A stretch of DNA of 64,000 nucleotides from Epinephelus fuscoguttatus (lineage: Eukaryota > Chordata > Actinopteri > Perciformes > Serranidae). A program made the translations under genes and the position numbers. The stretch is taken from positions 31,290,543 to 31,354,542 of the forward strand of contig NC_064754.1 of the NCBI RefSeq assembly GCF_011397635.1. The letters run 5' to 3'. Of the stretch, positions 1 to 21,800 are shown one piece after another. Under the pieces are notes generated by a model that saw nothing but the letters and a program-made list of their open reading frames with translations, ran no database searches and was not told where the DNA came from. Positions within the stretch are counted from its first letter, which is position 1. Each line of letters begins with the position of its first letter.

Positions 1-8654
<8,654 letters not shown>

Positions 8655-9056
8655 TGAAAACTCAACCTATAGTTGAACAGCTGCACAATGTGTTCCTCTT
8701 CCACTGCTGTGCTTGGCTTCCTTGGAGGAATAGAAACAGAAGAATAAAGGGACTGAAAATGATGAGATACAAAGGCAAACATGGGGATATAATAGTTATA
8801 ATAATTATAAGGGATCTTCTAAAAAAGCACTTTTAAAAACATGAATCAAACAAGTAATCAGATGAAAAATGTCTGTCTAAAATTATGTTACGATATTCAA
8901 TGTAAAAACCAATGCACTTGTAAGACAGTGGCCCTGAGACAAAAGAATGAATGTGTAAACCATCATAACATCAAAGCTTTGGGTTTTCACACTGTAATCT
9001 GTTTGCACTATGAAATTTATGCATGTTTTATGTATGTGTGAGTTTAAAATGTCATA

Positions 9057-9062
9057 AATAAA
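9057..9062 (+). terminator. vcp polyadenylation signal AATAAA
   Basis: AATAAA lies ~400 bp after the vcp stop codon (8652-8654) in AT-rich sequence. No other canonical signal lies between it and the stop, so it is the likely 3' end of the transcript. Confidence 0.6.
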
Positions 9063-9435
9063 TTTATTTGTATGTCTCTGTGATCGCTCCTTTAGGGTTT
9101 ATCTTTGGACACTGAATGTAGTATTTTTGTACAAATATCTACTTCAGTGTCAGGATCCTGGTTTTCATGTGGTCATACTGTCATGGCTTACTGGATAGAA
9201 CCATCATTACGTTTTTGATAATCCCAAATATCTGCTGTGGAAAAACCCATCTGATTGAACACATACGAATACGCATCAAGTTGTCATCACCAAATATGAC
9301 ACAGGCTTCTTTGAGAGAATCACAAGACTAACCCATGTGACCACAGAAAGGGTTGGTTCATAAAAATCACACAAACATACATTTTCCCACATACTTCTTG
9401 TCATGTCTACTAATGCACAGTCTCAGTTTTATTTG

Positions 9436-9589
9436 CTTAAAGGGAAATTTCGGTTTATTTCAACCCGTCTCCTATCGTCCTAAATTTGTTTCAAGTGACT
9501 AGTGACATAAAAATAATAGTTAGCATGTTAGCCGTTAGCCTAGATACAGCCGGGGCCATAGACTGTATAAAATAAAGCCTTGCTTAAAA

Positions 9590-9620
<31 letters not shown>

Positions 9621-9960
9621 AGGCCGCGCTTTGGAAAGCAGAACTAAATGGTAAACAAACATGGCAGCACACCGGTAAGGTAAGACAACACGTTTACATG
9701 TCGTTTTCTATATGTTCTTTGACATTTATCTTAACGATATGAGGCGGTCTTTGTGGAAAAAAAGCTTGTTTAGTGGACTAACTTTGCACTTAAAGTATGC
9801 CCTTTCACTTATGCTTTAACAGATCTGAAGCTACTATGCACCCTGGCTGTATCTAGGCTAACGGCTAACATGCTAACTATTATTTTTATGTCACTAGTCA
9901 CTTGAAACAAATTTAGGACGATAGGAGACGGGTTGAAATAAACCGAAATTTCCCTTTAAG
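9436..9960. mobile_element. MITE with perfect 116-bp terminal inverted repeats
   Basis: The left arm (9436-9551, starting CTTAAAGGGAAATTTCGG) and the right arm (9845-9960) are exact reverse complements over 116 bp by eye. They flank a 293-bp spacer with an (AAAT)n tract at 9585-9621. There is no open frame of note. The identical arms suggest a young insertion or arm-to-arm conversion. Confidence 0.8.
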
Positions 9961-9964
9961 GTTT

Positions 9965-10150
9965 GATGTACTGATACGATATGATGCGATATGATATGAT
10001 ATACTTTATTGTCCCATAGGGAAATTTGGTTTGGACTCATATGCGCTGCATACAATAAAAACACAGATAAACAGTACAGTAAACATAACAACAAATAACA
10101 CATACGCCCTCCCCAGTGCAGTACAGTAGGCTACACCCCCATATAATGAA
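9965..10150 (-). mobile_element. LINE 3'-end fragment, minus strand
   Basis: Read on the minus strand, this ends CCAAATTTCCCTATGGGACA, then AATAAAGTATA and a short ATATC-rich tail (9970-10005). The same layout (ACAAATTTCCCTATGTACAG, AATAAAG, TATCGTATCA repeats) is seen at 45150-45545 on the plus strand. It is the tail of a 5'-truncated fish LINE; no coding part is present. Confidence 0.55.
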
Positions 10151-10389
10151 TCTAAATGACATTTTCAGGCCCTTAAAGCATCAAAAATGATTATGTTTGA
10201 GAAATGTAAAAGGAACACATTTTTCGGAAATGTCAAGCGTTCTTTTTGTTATCCAACAGTGGTCAATTTTCACTTTTTTCAACCTTTTATATCACCAAAA
10301 GTAACTGACATAATGTTTGACAAAGTGAATCTGAGGCCGTCATGGCCCCTGATGTCCACTTGGTTACACTGTCATTGTAAACATTAGTT

Positions 10390-10626
10390 AACTTAGTGGA
10401 AACACGAGCCACCTGCCAGCGGAACCTTTGGTTAGAGGGAATGTGTTTCTCTGCAGTACCGCTCGGCTGTTTATTTCCGGTGGGAGGCGGAAGTGAGCGT
10501 AGGGGGCTTGTGGAGGTGACCGAATGGCAGACAGCAGAATAATTTTGGTAATACAAAATTAACGCGAAGCACAAACAAACATATTATACTATTTTTAGCT
10601 AGCAGTGTCTAAACATCGCCGGTGCC
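10390..10626 (+). promoter_or_regulatory. ndufb7 promoter and 5' leader with ETS sites
   Basis: The segment before the ATG at 10627 is GC-richer than its surroundings. It carries two ETS/GABP-type cores, ATTTCCGG (10473-10480, reverse orientation) and GCGGAAGTG (10487-10495), 6 bp apart. Paired ETS sites without a TATA box are typical of nuclear genes for respiratory-chain subunits. The transcription start is not determined. Confidence 0.5.
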
Positions 10627-13600
10627 ATGGGAGCTCACCTGGTCAGACGGTATATCACCGAGAGGGACACCGAGCCGGACCCATCGAAGAAATTCGAGTT
10701 CGACCCCGAGTTTGGTTTTGCAGGGAGGACCGAGAGAGGTTTGTCTGCAGCAGTGAACTCATTAATGCATCTTCCAATGTGTTTACAGGCATTTGGTTTA
10801 AACTGGCTTCCTTATCAGCCACGCTAGGTCAGCTCGTTAAGTAAGCCGAGCTAGCTTTGTGCTAACGGCAGTAAAGCTACACCAGATAGCTAACAAGCTA
10901 CTAGCTAATTGGTGTTGGAGGAGTTCAGTGTCAGGTGAGCTGGTGCAGTGTGCCCTGTTACAGTCTGTAGCCACCTGGCTATATGTATTAACTTGTTCCC
11001 ACTTGTTTCAATATATCCAAATAACTGTAATGCAGCATCGACATGTACTGAGTTTACACTGTATATCGGGTGAGTTGTCGATTTTCTGAAGCCTCTCATG
11101 GCGTCAGCAGGGTGACAAAATACCAAACATCTCATCGTATCCTAAGATATTCATAGTTTTATAAAGCATAAGCTAATTGTTATACATTCAGCATAAAACT
11201 GAGCTGACAATAGGGAGATACTTGACCTAGCAACACGTGTTGTAGATTTTATCAACTCATTTTTTAATGCAGCTTAAAGACACATTTAATAATCAGTAAA
11301 CACAATATATAGTTATACTGCCCAGCATTACCACAGGTGCCTGCTTTCCCCCTAAAAGACAGTACATCTTGTTGAATTGTGTATTTCAGAAGTATATTGA
11401 TGCCATGTTCACATACAGATACATGGAAAGATAAAAGGTGAGCTCCACTTTAAAGGGGGACTACGCCCATTTTAAAAGTTAATACATGTTACGGTCTAAG
11501 ACAGTGCAAAAATATTAGTAAAGATAAACAACTCTCTCCCTCTAGAGTGTTTTGTGATGAGGTGTAAAGTCTGGGGCTGCTTCACAGACAGTGATAAATT
11601 AAATCTGTTATAGATGACACAGAGCACACAGGTGGCTGTTCTGAGTATATGGGAACATCCGTTCCAGCCCTTACAACACTACACTATAAAGCTCATTTTG
11701 CATATAAAAAAGAAAACAAATATTCTGTGAGTCCGCAAAATCGGTCTCCTATTCATTGTCTGTGGTCCAGCTCCAGACTTTATACCCTATGACATCGCAG
11801 GTTTAACATTTACCCCTCTTGTTTCTGGCTTTGAGAGATAGCAGCTCATGCACACAAATATTGATTGAACCTTCCCAGGCCATGAAAATAGCATGTTAGA
11901 ATTATTAATTTAGGTGGTGTCCCCCTTCAGAACTACAATTCACATATATCTCTGCTGGAAAGCAAAGGTTTATTTGGCAAATGTAATTAAGTTTAAAGTC
12001 TGAACAGTAAAGAGAAACATATACAGTGAATAAAGGATCAGCTCCTTGTACAGAAGCTGTAGCGATATTGTTGGAATTTGCTCATGTTCCAATTCAGAAC
12101 TGTAAGATCTGAAATAAAATGTATTTGGATGTAATGTCTCAAGCAAAAACACCCCAAGAAATCAGTGTCAGTGGACTTTACTTCAAAGGTGTTATCTTTT
12201 CAAATTAAAGAATGGACTATTTTAAATGAAGCTTGAGTGTGGTGCATAGAAAGGCGCTTGAGTCAGGTAGTACCGTAGATTAAAATGGGACTGTTATGGA
12301 TATTTGTTACAGTTAGAACAAATTCTTAGATAACTCTGTGTTATTATGAAAAATATACAGAGCCTCTTCCCTGTACAGTATTTGCATAACAGACGTATTC
12401 GGACGATGTATTAAGACTCCCACATCTAGGGGTGTAAGAAATTATTGATACACTTGAGCATTGTAATATTCTAAAAAACACTGATTTTGAAGAAATAATT
12501 TACATGCAAAGATTAGTGGCAGAGAGTGATCATTTTGTGTTGTCTTTAATCCCTTGACAATAGCTCCTTCAGTGTCGTTATGACTCTTTCACTCCAACGT
12601 AACAACTTCTTGCTGACCTAAACACCAATAATGCAGACCAATGAAACAGACAGAGTCATTAAGGAAGAACCACTAGCTCTTAACATTGGTTTTAAAAAAA
12701 AAAAAAAAAAGTCACAAATAGTCACAAGTATCACAATAAATCCCACTATACTGAATCTTAACGCCTGTATTGTGATGAGTATTGTATCACCAGATGCTTG
12801 CCAATACACAGCCCTACTAACAACCAATCATTTAGTACTTGATAGATTGAAAGATGATTTGAAAGATGACTGTGAAAATGTGTATCCCTTTGCCAGAGAT
12901 GGTAGCTACCCAGGAGCAGATGAACTTGGCCCAGCTGCCTTTGGAGCAGAGGGACTACTGTGCACATTACCTCCTGAAACTCATGAAGTGCAAGAGGGAC
13001 AACTGGCCCAACTTCCTGGCCTGCAAGCATGAGAGACACGACTGGGACTACTGCGAACACCAGGAGTAAGTGTTTACATGAATACATTTGGAAGGTTGGG
13101 TTTAGTCGGTCTTTCGTAGAATGGACTCTGATCTAGATTATGAGGCTCTCAGCAGACCCACTTCATTGATTTAACCAAATGCGAGGTTATGCGTTATGTC
13201 AAGGTGGGAAAACTATTTGGTCAAAACTATTGATATTTGATTTTCTCCACATTGCCCAGCCCTACTTTTTAAGAATTCTCATCTATGTTGGTTTAAAAAA
13301 AAGATCTCAAAGATTCATATGTGTAAACTTAGTAGCTAGTTTCCCTTTTTGAAAATTAGGACTCCACACTAAATCCAAAATCCCAAGAAACCTTGTTTTT
13401 TTCCTTCTTTGCTAGACAATAATATTGTCTCTCAAAGGAAGTCACTGTTAATTTGTGATGGAATTTTAGTACATTTAACAGCCTCAATTTCAGATTTAAC
13501 AGTTAAACTTTAATCTTGTGATAAGATGCGGTACATCCAACTTGTCACTGACTGTGGGCCCTGTGTTTTTCTGCCTCCAGCTATGTGATGCGTATGAAGG

Positions 13601-13668
13601 AGTATGAACGAGAGAGGAGGCTCCAGCTGAGGAAGAAGAGAATCGAGGCTCAGGCTGAAGCTGCATGA
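10627..13668 (+). CDS. ndufb7: NADH dehydrogenase [ubiquinone] 1 beta subcomplex subunit 7, complete
   Basis: Accessory subunit of mitochondrial complex I on the intermembrane-space face of the membrane arm. Exons 10627-10738, 12897-13065 and 13581-13668 join in frame to 122 residues (human 137; the difference is mostly a shorter carboxyl end). The start MGAHLVRRY matches human and keeps Gly2, the N-myristoylation site known in mammals. The twin CX9C motif of the CHCH fold is intact: [11 protein letters not shown] and [11 protein letters not shown], which are oxidised by the Mia40 import route. The tail is basic ([12 protein letters not shown]). The donor of exon 2 is GA|GTAAGT, which places an Asp at the junction. 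The start lies in a good context (GGTGCCATGGG). Confidence 0.95.
11450..11935. mobile_element. Non-autonomous TIR element in ndufb7 intron 1
   Basis: The left end TTAAAGGGGGACTACGCCC (about 11451) is mirrored by GGTGGTGTCCCCCTT (about 11914-11930), flanking ~480 bp with no open frame. Ends of this kind are common in fish introns. The boundaries are approximate. Confidence 0.5.
12424..12818. mobile_element. Dispersed repeat with CTAGGGGTGTAAG / ACACAGCCCTA ends
   Basis: The left end is CTAGGGGTGTAAGAAA with GATACAC and the right end is CCAATACACAGCCCTA, the imperfect inverted ends of a familiar fish hAT-like MITE. It carries an internal A-tract (12693-12709). It ends ~80 bp before ndufb7 exon 2. 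Confidence 0.45.
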
Positions 13669-13721
13669 TCAGTGCATCCTCTGATGCTTCTTCTTCTCTG
13701 TACATAAGTGCTGCCGTTCAC

Positions 13722-13727
13722 AATAAA
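13722..13727 (+). terminator. ndufb7 polyadenylation signal AATAAA
   Basis: AATAAA lies 54 bp after the stop codon, giving a very short 3' UTR. The convergent tecr 3' UTR ends about 260 bp further on. Confidence 0.7.
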
Positions 13728-14417
13728 CAATATTGTTTAAGCTCTACAACTCAGTCTTATTAATATCAAAACATGGTTGCGACCAAATTTAGATGACTGA
13801 TGCACATTTAAACCCCAATTGAGCCTATTGGTGACGCTTTGAACTCTGCGTAATACAGCCTTCTACAAAAAAGCTCCAGTATTCCCAGGCTGGAGTGGTA
13901 TTGGCAAAGTCTTTGATGCAAATACACAGTGTGACACTAATACATAACGGAGTAAGGCAAGGACATTTTGGTTTACCCTTTTTTTTTAATAAATTACTTC
14001 AGACAAAATGACATGCTGTCATGTTCTCAAATTTAGATGAATGGATATAAAAACTAAAGCTTCAGATGCAGATTCAGCCTCACAACAGTATCAGCTGACA
14101 TGAGTAGTTGGACATCTCACAGTATTTATGTACAGTGCGTCATTCAGTGTACACTTTGTAGAGTTAAGGTGAGGAGCTGCTCTGGATGCTTCACAATGGG
14201 TTTGTGGGCGATTAAAAAATACAGAGCAAGTGTAGTGCACTCAATATTACAGGGATCACAGGCAGGAAGCAGAAGATGATTTTGTTGACGGGGGAAAAAA
14301 GCACAAAGGGTTAGATTCTTTCAGTCAGTCAGTCTACTAAGCTCCGGGGTAGAGCACCCTCTCAGACAAGGGTGGGGGTGAGAGCTGAACGGACGAGGGG
14401 AGCGGTCAAGTATTCCT
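13728..14417 (-). other. Convergent 3' ends of ndufb7 and tecr; tecr 3' UTR
   Basis: The tecr stop codon is at 14418-14420. Read on the minus strand, an ATTAAA variant signal lies at 13985-13990 and gives a ~430-bp 3' UTR. No other gene is seen. The two transcripts face each other with a gap of only a few hundred bases. Confidence 0.5.
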
Positions 14418-15843
14418 CTACAGGATGAAGGGCAGGATGGGTGAGCGGAGAGGAGGGTAGTCGCGGAACTCCTTCAGGTAGCTGCGGTGCTTCCCCTTGG
14501 CCCACACAGTCATCTGGATGAAACCAACCAGGGTGAAGAAGGCCACGGGCAGGCACTGGGTCATCAGTGTGAAGCCGAGCCAGGAGCCCAGCTGCAAGAG
14601 GAAGAGGAGGGACGTCACACACAGACTCAGACCACAAGAGGGCAGCAGCTGTGAGTTTAACTAAGGAAACTTTCAGAGCTTTTTCAAATGACAAAATGAG
14701 ACAGTCCTATGATAAAATACAAATAGACGTGGAACAGTATAATCAGGGGGCTAATTTATCAAGTTTAAAGCTACCAGCTGTGCAGTAAGTGTTATTCATT
14801 CTTTTAAAGCTCAATATGACAATTCCCCGCTCTATTTTCATGCAATGACTGCCATATTAATGCAGAGAAAACTTATCAGCCATCCCTTGATGACTCAGAC
14901 ACATTACCTCATAGGTGTAGTTGGGGCAGGAGACCAGCAGGAAGATCCAGGTGAAGGGGTTCTTGGTTGGATAGGGAATCTTCCTGGTCTTGGAGCCTGG
15001 ATGAAGGTAACAAAAGATACAGAAAATCAGTTAATCAACTCCATCTACTTATTACTATGTTTACACTATGGCCCCATATCAAATGTTAACATACTGACCA
15101 ATGATTATATCCTAAATTGACCTTAAAGTGGAAATAGACTTTATTTTTGGCACAATGCAATGGCTATAGAATCATGACACTATGGGCATTTAGATTGGTT
15201 CCCTTTAAGTCTTCCTTCTACCATGAAGCTCTGTCTGCAACCAAGTACGATCTCCTCCTACAAAGGCAGTGCATTAACCATTGCGTAACCAAAACAGGAC
15301 GAGGATAGCGCTTCTGTTTTCTCAGTAGCTATCCCCAGTCACAAGAATATCAGTGTAAGTTCTTTGCAGTTATTATCCCCAGCAGTGGAAATGGCATGTG
15401 ATGAAACAACTGCAGTAACTTGAAACTGTGGTAGGCACTGCCCCAGTGTGAAGAGTTTTGATTATTTCACTGAGAGATTTCTATCTGCGTTGTTTTGTCT
15501 GTGCCCCTCTCACATATATTTCAATCCACCAGTTAGGATTCAGTAATATATGTATCAGGATGTTTGTTGAGTCAGATACTTAATATGTGAAGTGATGTTT
15601 TCAGGAGCTGTAATCGAAAAGCACTCATATTTACCGAACTGATTTCGTCATGGTTCATGAGCCGCGTACACACAACACAAGAACTACAACTGATTACCAC
15701 AACAGACATTCTGTTCTTTAAATTAATTACATAGCAACCCAAATTTTGATGGTTAAACATCAAATATCCCTGAAAATATGCTTAACATTGACTGTGGCTT
15801 AAACTTAGAGAGTGTCAGTGACAGTCAGATGTACAGGTGTTAC

Positions 15844-15915
<72 letters not shown>

Positions 15916-18826
15916 ACGTGTGTTTACCTGGTGGACGGAGGTTCCGTAGAGCAATGTGGATGGAAAAGTTGCCAATCTGACAGAACTGAGAACGAAAACA
16001 GCCACAAGTGATTCAATAAAAGCCATTATTGTACACTTCTGAGGATGACAGAGAGCCAGTGGACAAACATACTTCCAATTCTAATACTACTAATAATTTA
16101 AATAATGTGAATGACATGTTTTGTTTCTATTATTTGTCAAATCAGATGATGCAGGATACATTTATGGAAGTGTCGAAGAGAGAAATATTCTTACCAAGAA
16201 TATGATGAGGGCCAGTCGGATCTGTTGCTCCCCGTAGACTGAAACAAGACAGTTAACATGAGTAATGATGAAAGCAGTTACAATTACACACTTGTGTTAT
16301 GTGAGTGTGGAGTGTACGCTGCGTGCATACTTACTGGGTGGTGTGTACAGCGGATGGTTGATGTAATAAGCCATCCATGCTGCAAAGCCCCAGTAGTAGG
16401 TACAGTTCTGAAATGGAGAACATAAGAGGAACGTTGTTCTATGTGGTAAGAGATACACCTTTTCTGTCACAAACTGAACAGTTATTTATCCACCTTTTAC
16501 TCCATAAGACTCTACATCACACCTTCGCACATATTAATGTAAAGCGGGAAAAGACAGAGTTTAAGTGGGAGAAAGCGTCTCACCTTGAAGATGTTGCGTA
16601 ACGGCATTGTTCCATGAGAGAAGCGATGCACAAATAGCGTCTCCAGCAGCCTCTTGACGAAGTGGAAAGAGTGACACATACAGGCGAGACTGAAAAAAGC
16701 AGACGCTTGTGTTAGCTCTGCTACAGTTATTAAAAAGATGCAGGTACATTGCATCTCCTCCAAATGACAACACTGCCAGTCTATTCATCTCATCTAAAAG
16801 CTCTGTCCAGGCAGGATTTTGACACATACATCAATATAGAAAGAACATGGGTTAAAGGAATAGTTTGGGTAAGGGGAAAATGTTTATTTACTTTCTTGCT
16901 TTGAGTTAGACAAGTCGACAATACCTTTCTTGGGTCTGTACAGGAAACATGCAGGTACAGCCAGCAGCAGAGTAGCCTAGGGTCCTGGTCACACAGAAAG
17001 CGTAGAAGCAGCTGGAGGCAGCTTTTTGTAATTGTTTTAAATGAGAATGAAGCTTTTTGGTCGCAGTTTGTGTGTTGCGAAGCCCCTCGTTTTTCTGCGC
17101 TCCAGGCACCTGGCGTTTTTGCTGGAGGAGTGCTCTGAACTCCTCAAGTTTAAAAAACTTCAAGCAGAAAATCATCTTTTTTACCATTGTCCAATCAGAT
17201 GTTTTGAGAGGCGGGCCTTCTGTGGTGGTCACAACAACAAGTTCACAGTTGGTAAATAATGGAGGAGAAACTGGTGGTAGCGGTTGCTGGATACCCAGAG
17301 CTATACGGCCCGATGATAGACAGCAGGTTGTCAGACTGCCCCCGAGTCATCCTAAAATATGTCTGGAAACAGCCATCATCAAGGCGAAGCTCCTGGACCA
17401 ACTGGTGGTACTCTCCATGATCCACCCTCTTTTTTAGGGTCTCATGTACCCACACAGATCTCCATTTCCTGTGCCCAACAAACTATTCACTGACAGCCTC
17501 TCACCTTCAACCAGAGCCACAGCAAGTACCGCCTGCCTCAACATTTTAGGAACTAGATACTAATTACTGTGAAATTAATAAAATTAATTAATTCAAGGTC
17601 GATTGATAACATAGAAAGGTTAGGATAAGGAAGTGATGGCGTGGTTGCCTGGCAACAAAACCTGCAGCAAGCTTTTTTTTTTTTTTTTTTTTTTTACTAG
17701 CCGCATTCAATTAAAAAAAAAAAAAAAAAGCAGTGTGCTGCGCATTTTGAAACCTGCAAAACGCTTTCTGTGTGATCCACCCCTCGCTCCTCCATAGTTC
17801 CACCCTCTTGTCCAAATATGGTCACTTCAGGTTCCAAAAAATTCAAAATGGCAACAGCAAAAAAAAAAAAAAAAAAAAAACAACACCTGACTTGAGGCTT
17901 CAAAACAGGGGCCTACAAAACAACTGGTGATGTAACAGCTGCTGCGTTATTTATTTTTATACAGTCTATGCTTTGAATCCAAGTGTCTGAAGCACTGCAA
18001 ATAAAATCCCACAAGTTAATTATGAAATGTTTTTTCCACAGTGTCTAATTTTATATTGGCTTACAGCTGCATTCGGTTTAAATTAGTTTGCATGTGTTGA
18101 TGAATGAATGCCTTTCCTTAATAAAATTGGTCTGGTCTGGATGAACAGTAGCTGGAGCCTTGCTAATATTTTAACAGCTGTTGATTGGTGACAGGGAATG
18201 GTAACTAGATCGATCGGTGGGGAACCCATTGGGTTTTTACAGACAAGTTCAGAAGTGAGAGTGAATTTGGCTTTCCTTGTATTGAACAGCGGTGATGTGG
18301 TTGACCAGAAGTGCTTTAAGAACTCAGCAAGAGAAAACATGCCATTAAGGAGCCTGGCTGATTGCTAAGTAGCTGGAGCTTCATGTTTAACCTACAGACA
18401 CAACAGTGGTATCCATCTTCTCATCTAACTCAAGGCAAGAAAGCCCTCTTTGGGACAAGACGACTTTCCAGAACTCTATACAGTCTGTGAAGGCACGTTG
18501 GAGACACTCACTGTACGACCCAGTGTTTACTGGTGGTAAAGTCATATTTGGGTGCGTAGATGAAGGGAACTCTGAAGTAGAACATCAGATAGATGACCAG
18601 AGGACCTGTGTACTCAGTCAGAAAGACCTGGAGAGAAAAAAAAAAAAAAAAAGACGTAGGACAGGATAAGACAGAGCCCTGGAGACTTGGTTAAACTGTA
18701 GCCATAGTGTCATATTACTGATATATTAGTTTGTTGCTGTGTTAGAAGACAAAGATATCATCTCCCCTCTCCTTGTTCTTCTTTCTCTCCTCAGTCTGCC
18801 TCTTTTGGCAGAGCCAGTAACCCCCC

Positions 18827-18889
<63 letters not shown>

Positions 18890-21800
18890 CCTTTGTACCC
18901 AGTGGGAAATCTCAATATAGCTCCAGTTGATCCCACTTGCAGTCTGATATATGTGGGTTTGTCAGGACAGTTGGACCTGACTGCGACAGCACAATGTGTT
19001 GTACTCACTGTGACCCAGCTGATCTGCGCTCCCAGGTCTCTGAAGTAAAATGTTGCTGTGGTCCCCACAGGGAGATGCTGCAGAACGTCCTCATCCTTCA
19101 GAGACTTTCCCTCTGAAACACACACATTTGCTTAATGAGTTGTACAGTACATTATGAGTGGATGAGAGAAGTAGTACTACATGTACTATAAGTATACTGA
19201 TAGACGATCATGCTGACTTACTGGGGTCGAGGCGAATGGACTGTCTGGCTGGGTACCACTGAGGATCTAAAACAGATAGATAAATATGTCACGGACATCT
19301 TAAGACAGGACATGACGTGAGTATTTTTATGTATGTGCAGCTTAAATATTTGCTTGACGTTAAACCAGATTTATGAGGCTTCAGTCAGCCTGCAGAGAGA
19401 TGGCACTCACGGCTCTTGTGGAACATAGACTTGATCTCTCCGATGGTGGCATTTGGCTCGACCTACAAATAAGACCACAATAAATAAGTGGGGGACACAC
19501 ACAAAGGGACAGCTAATAACCCATGTTTTCCATTCATGATGGCGATTAGTGGTAAATTTAGCTCTGGCTGTGCCTACACACCCTGTGGACGTGGTTTATT
19601 TAACAGCTGGTATTAGGGTTTCAAAGAGCCAAGGCACACACGCACACACATACAAATACAAAACCACAGCCAAAGTACACGACCTTGTGCCAGGCTGCCA
19701 GCAACAGCCTGGCTAGCCCAAATATAAACACAATGACCACAAAACAGAAACATGAAGAGCACACAGTGGCAAATGTGGACACACAGTTGTTACAGGTGGG
19801 ATGACAGAGCAGTGATCTCGCTGATCTGAGGCGGAGTCAGGTAACTCAAAGCCATCACTACATTCCCAAAATCTGATCAAATGGCTTTATCTGTTTGAGT
19901 TGAGGCAGCTCATACTGTACATACCTCCATCAAACCCTTCTAATATGGACTATCAAAACCACAGTTTAAAAACATGAGGATGTCTACCTTTGATTGATTC
20001 ATCTGAGATGTAAATCTGAGCCCTGAGACCTGGCCAGTAGACTGACAGTGGTGATCTCTGTCAGTCTACAGGCAGCAGCATGTTCTTCTACATGCTAACA
20101 ACAGCCATTTATGTTGATTGTGACATGATCTATGTGGAATACTGCATTTTCATAAAATAGGCACATTTATTGAGGTGGAAAAGAGCCCGTTGTGTGTTCT
20201 TCCAGAAGGCTGGAACAACTCCCACTGTGAGATAAAATGTCTTTTAGTTTACCTCCTGAAGGATTCAGCTCTGTGACTCACTCAGTGACTATGATAAGGT
20301 CTCGGGCTGCATGTATAAGGGGAGCCTACTGACCTTATTAAGTGCGTCAGCCATGATGTGACTGATTCACATTAAAGAAGTATTTTACCACTGGAAAGAT
20401 GGTCTTTTCATAAAACCAGGTTGCTTGCTCAAGAGGTAGAAAATCTACAACTACCAGAATGCACTATTCCCGCATGGGACCAATAAATGTTCCTGCTGTT
20501 GGGCCACGTAATTCAAGTTTGTGTCTTTTGACACAGGAGGCAATATGGCAACCAGTTGGTAACAAACAATCTCAAATCACAGTTACAGTAAGCTGTATCT
20601 GAAACATTTTAGATGAGAAATAGGCAATGCAGTATCAAAAAAATGTAGTTTAACAAGAACCTGAGTTATCAAATCTATGCGTCATCGGTGGCACAGTGAT
20701 GCAGTGGTTAGCATTGTCACCTCACAGCAAGACAGTTCCCAGTTCGAACTCAAGTGGGGGGTTCAAACCCTGGGGTAAGTTTTTCTGCAAGTCCTCCAGC
20801 TTCCTCCCACAGTCCAAAGACATAAAGGTTAGGTTAACTGGTGACTCTAAATTATCTGGAGGTGTGAATGTGAGCGTGAATTGTTGTCTGTCTCTATGCG
20901 CCAGCCCTGTGAAGGTCTGGGGACCTGTCCAGGGTGTAACCCACCTCTTGCCCAATGCCAGCATGTCAGCTGTGATAGGCTATAAACAGATGTCTGCATA
21001 TGAACACAGACAAATTAGCAAACACTTTCCAAAAAGCTAAATCATTGTCAGATGATAGCCGACAGGTTCCAAGACTACATTTCAGCAACGGCCACTTCAT
21101 TCCACCTCTTTTACTCTCCACATGGACTGTTTACCTGCAGGCAACCAAACCCGCTCCAACACGACTGGTCAATACTATATAGGCTGGAAATAGACAAACT
21201 GACTACAAACAATAGCTAGAATCTTTCGATAACAAAACCTTGTCCTGTTGCTTACAGATTCTGCATACATGCGCAGATACAATATCTATTTATAGAGATT
21301 AGACACTGCCTGTCTCTATGCTTTCACTGTCTGTTTGAAATTAGTTTTAGTTTTGTGCTGTTTCACCTGTTATGTTTGTATTAATGTCACTAAAGCATGT
21401 TGGACTTCCCTAACCTGTATGAAATGTGCCCAATAAATAAAGATTGACTAATCAGTTTCTAAAGCATTGATGTTCTGATTTGTGAATGTCTTTAACCAAC
21501 TTTTGAGGCAACCACTGACATCCATTCATTTCAGAAGGTTACAAAAATAAACTTAGAGACTTAAACATGCTCGAGAGAGGTAATTATCATCTTATCCTTA
21601 ATTATATTGTAAGTGACAGAGTGTCTTATATAAGTTTCATGGTCCCTGCGAGTTATTAAACTGAAATAAATGGAAACAAAAAAATGAGACAATTCCCGAT
21701 TAGTATTAATACAAACTCTGCCATACTATCTGCACATTACATAATTATAGCATCTCAGGCATCCGCATCAAATTTCTCTCCGGCCTCTGACTTTTATGAC

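Larger units (their letters stand above)
9063..10389. other. vcp-ndufb7 intergenic interval
   Basis: No gene is seen. The interval holds a palindromic MITE at 9436-9960, directly followed by the 3' end of a minus-strand LINE fragment at about 9965-10150. The rest is unremarkable AT-rich sequence. Confidence 0.6.

Noticed and set aside
18742-19125. 127-codon minus-strand frame covering a tecr exon
   Set aside because: Only 19009-19112 is tecr coding; the rest is read-through into intron and the CA microsatellite.
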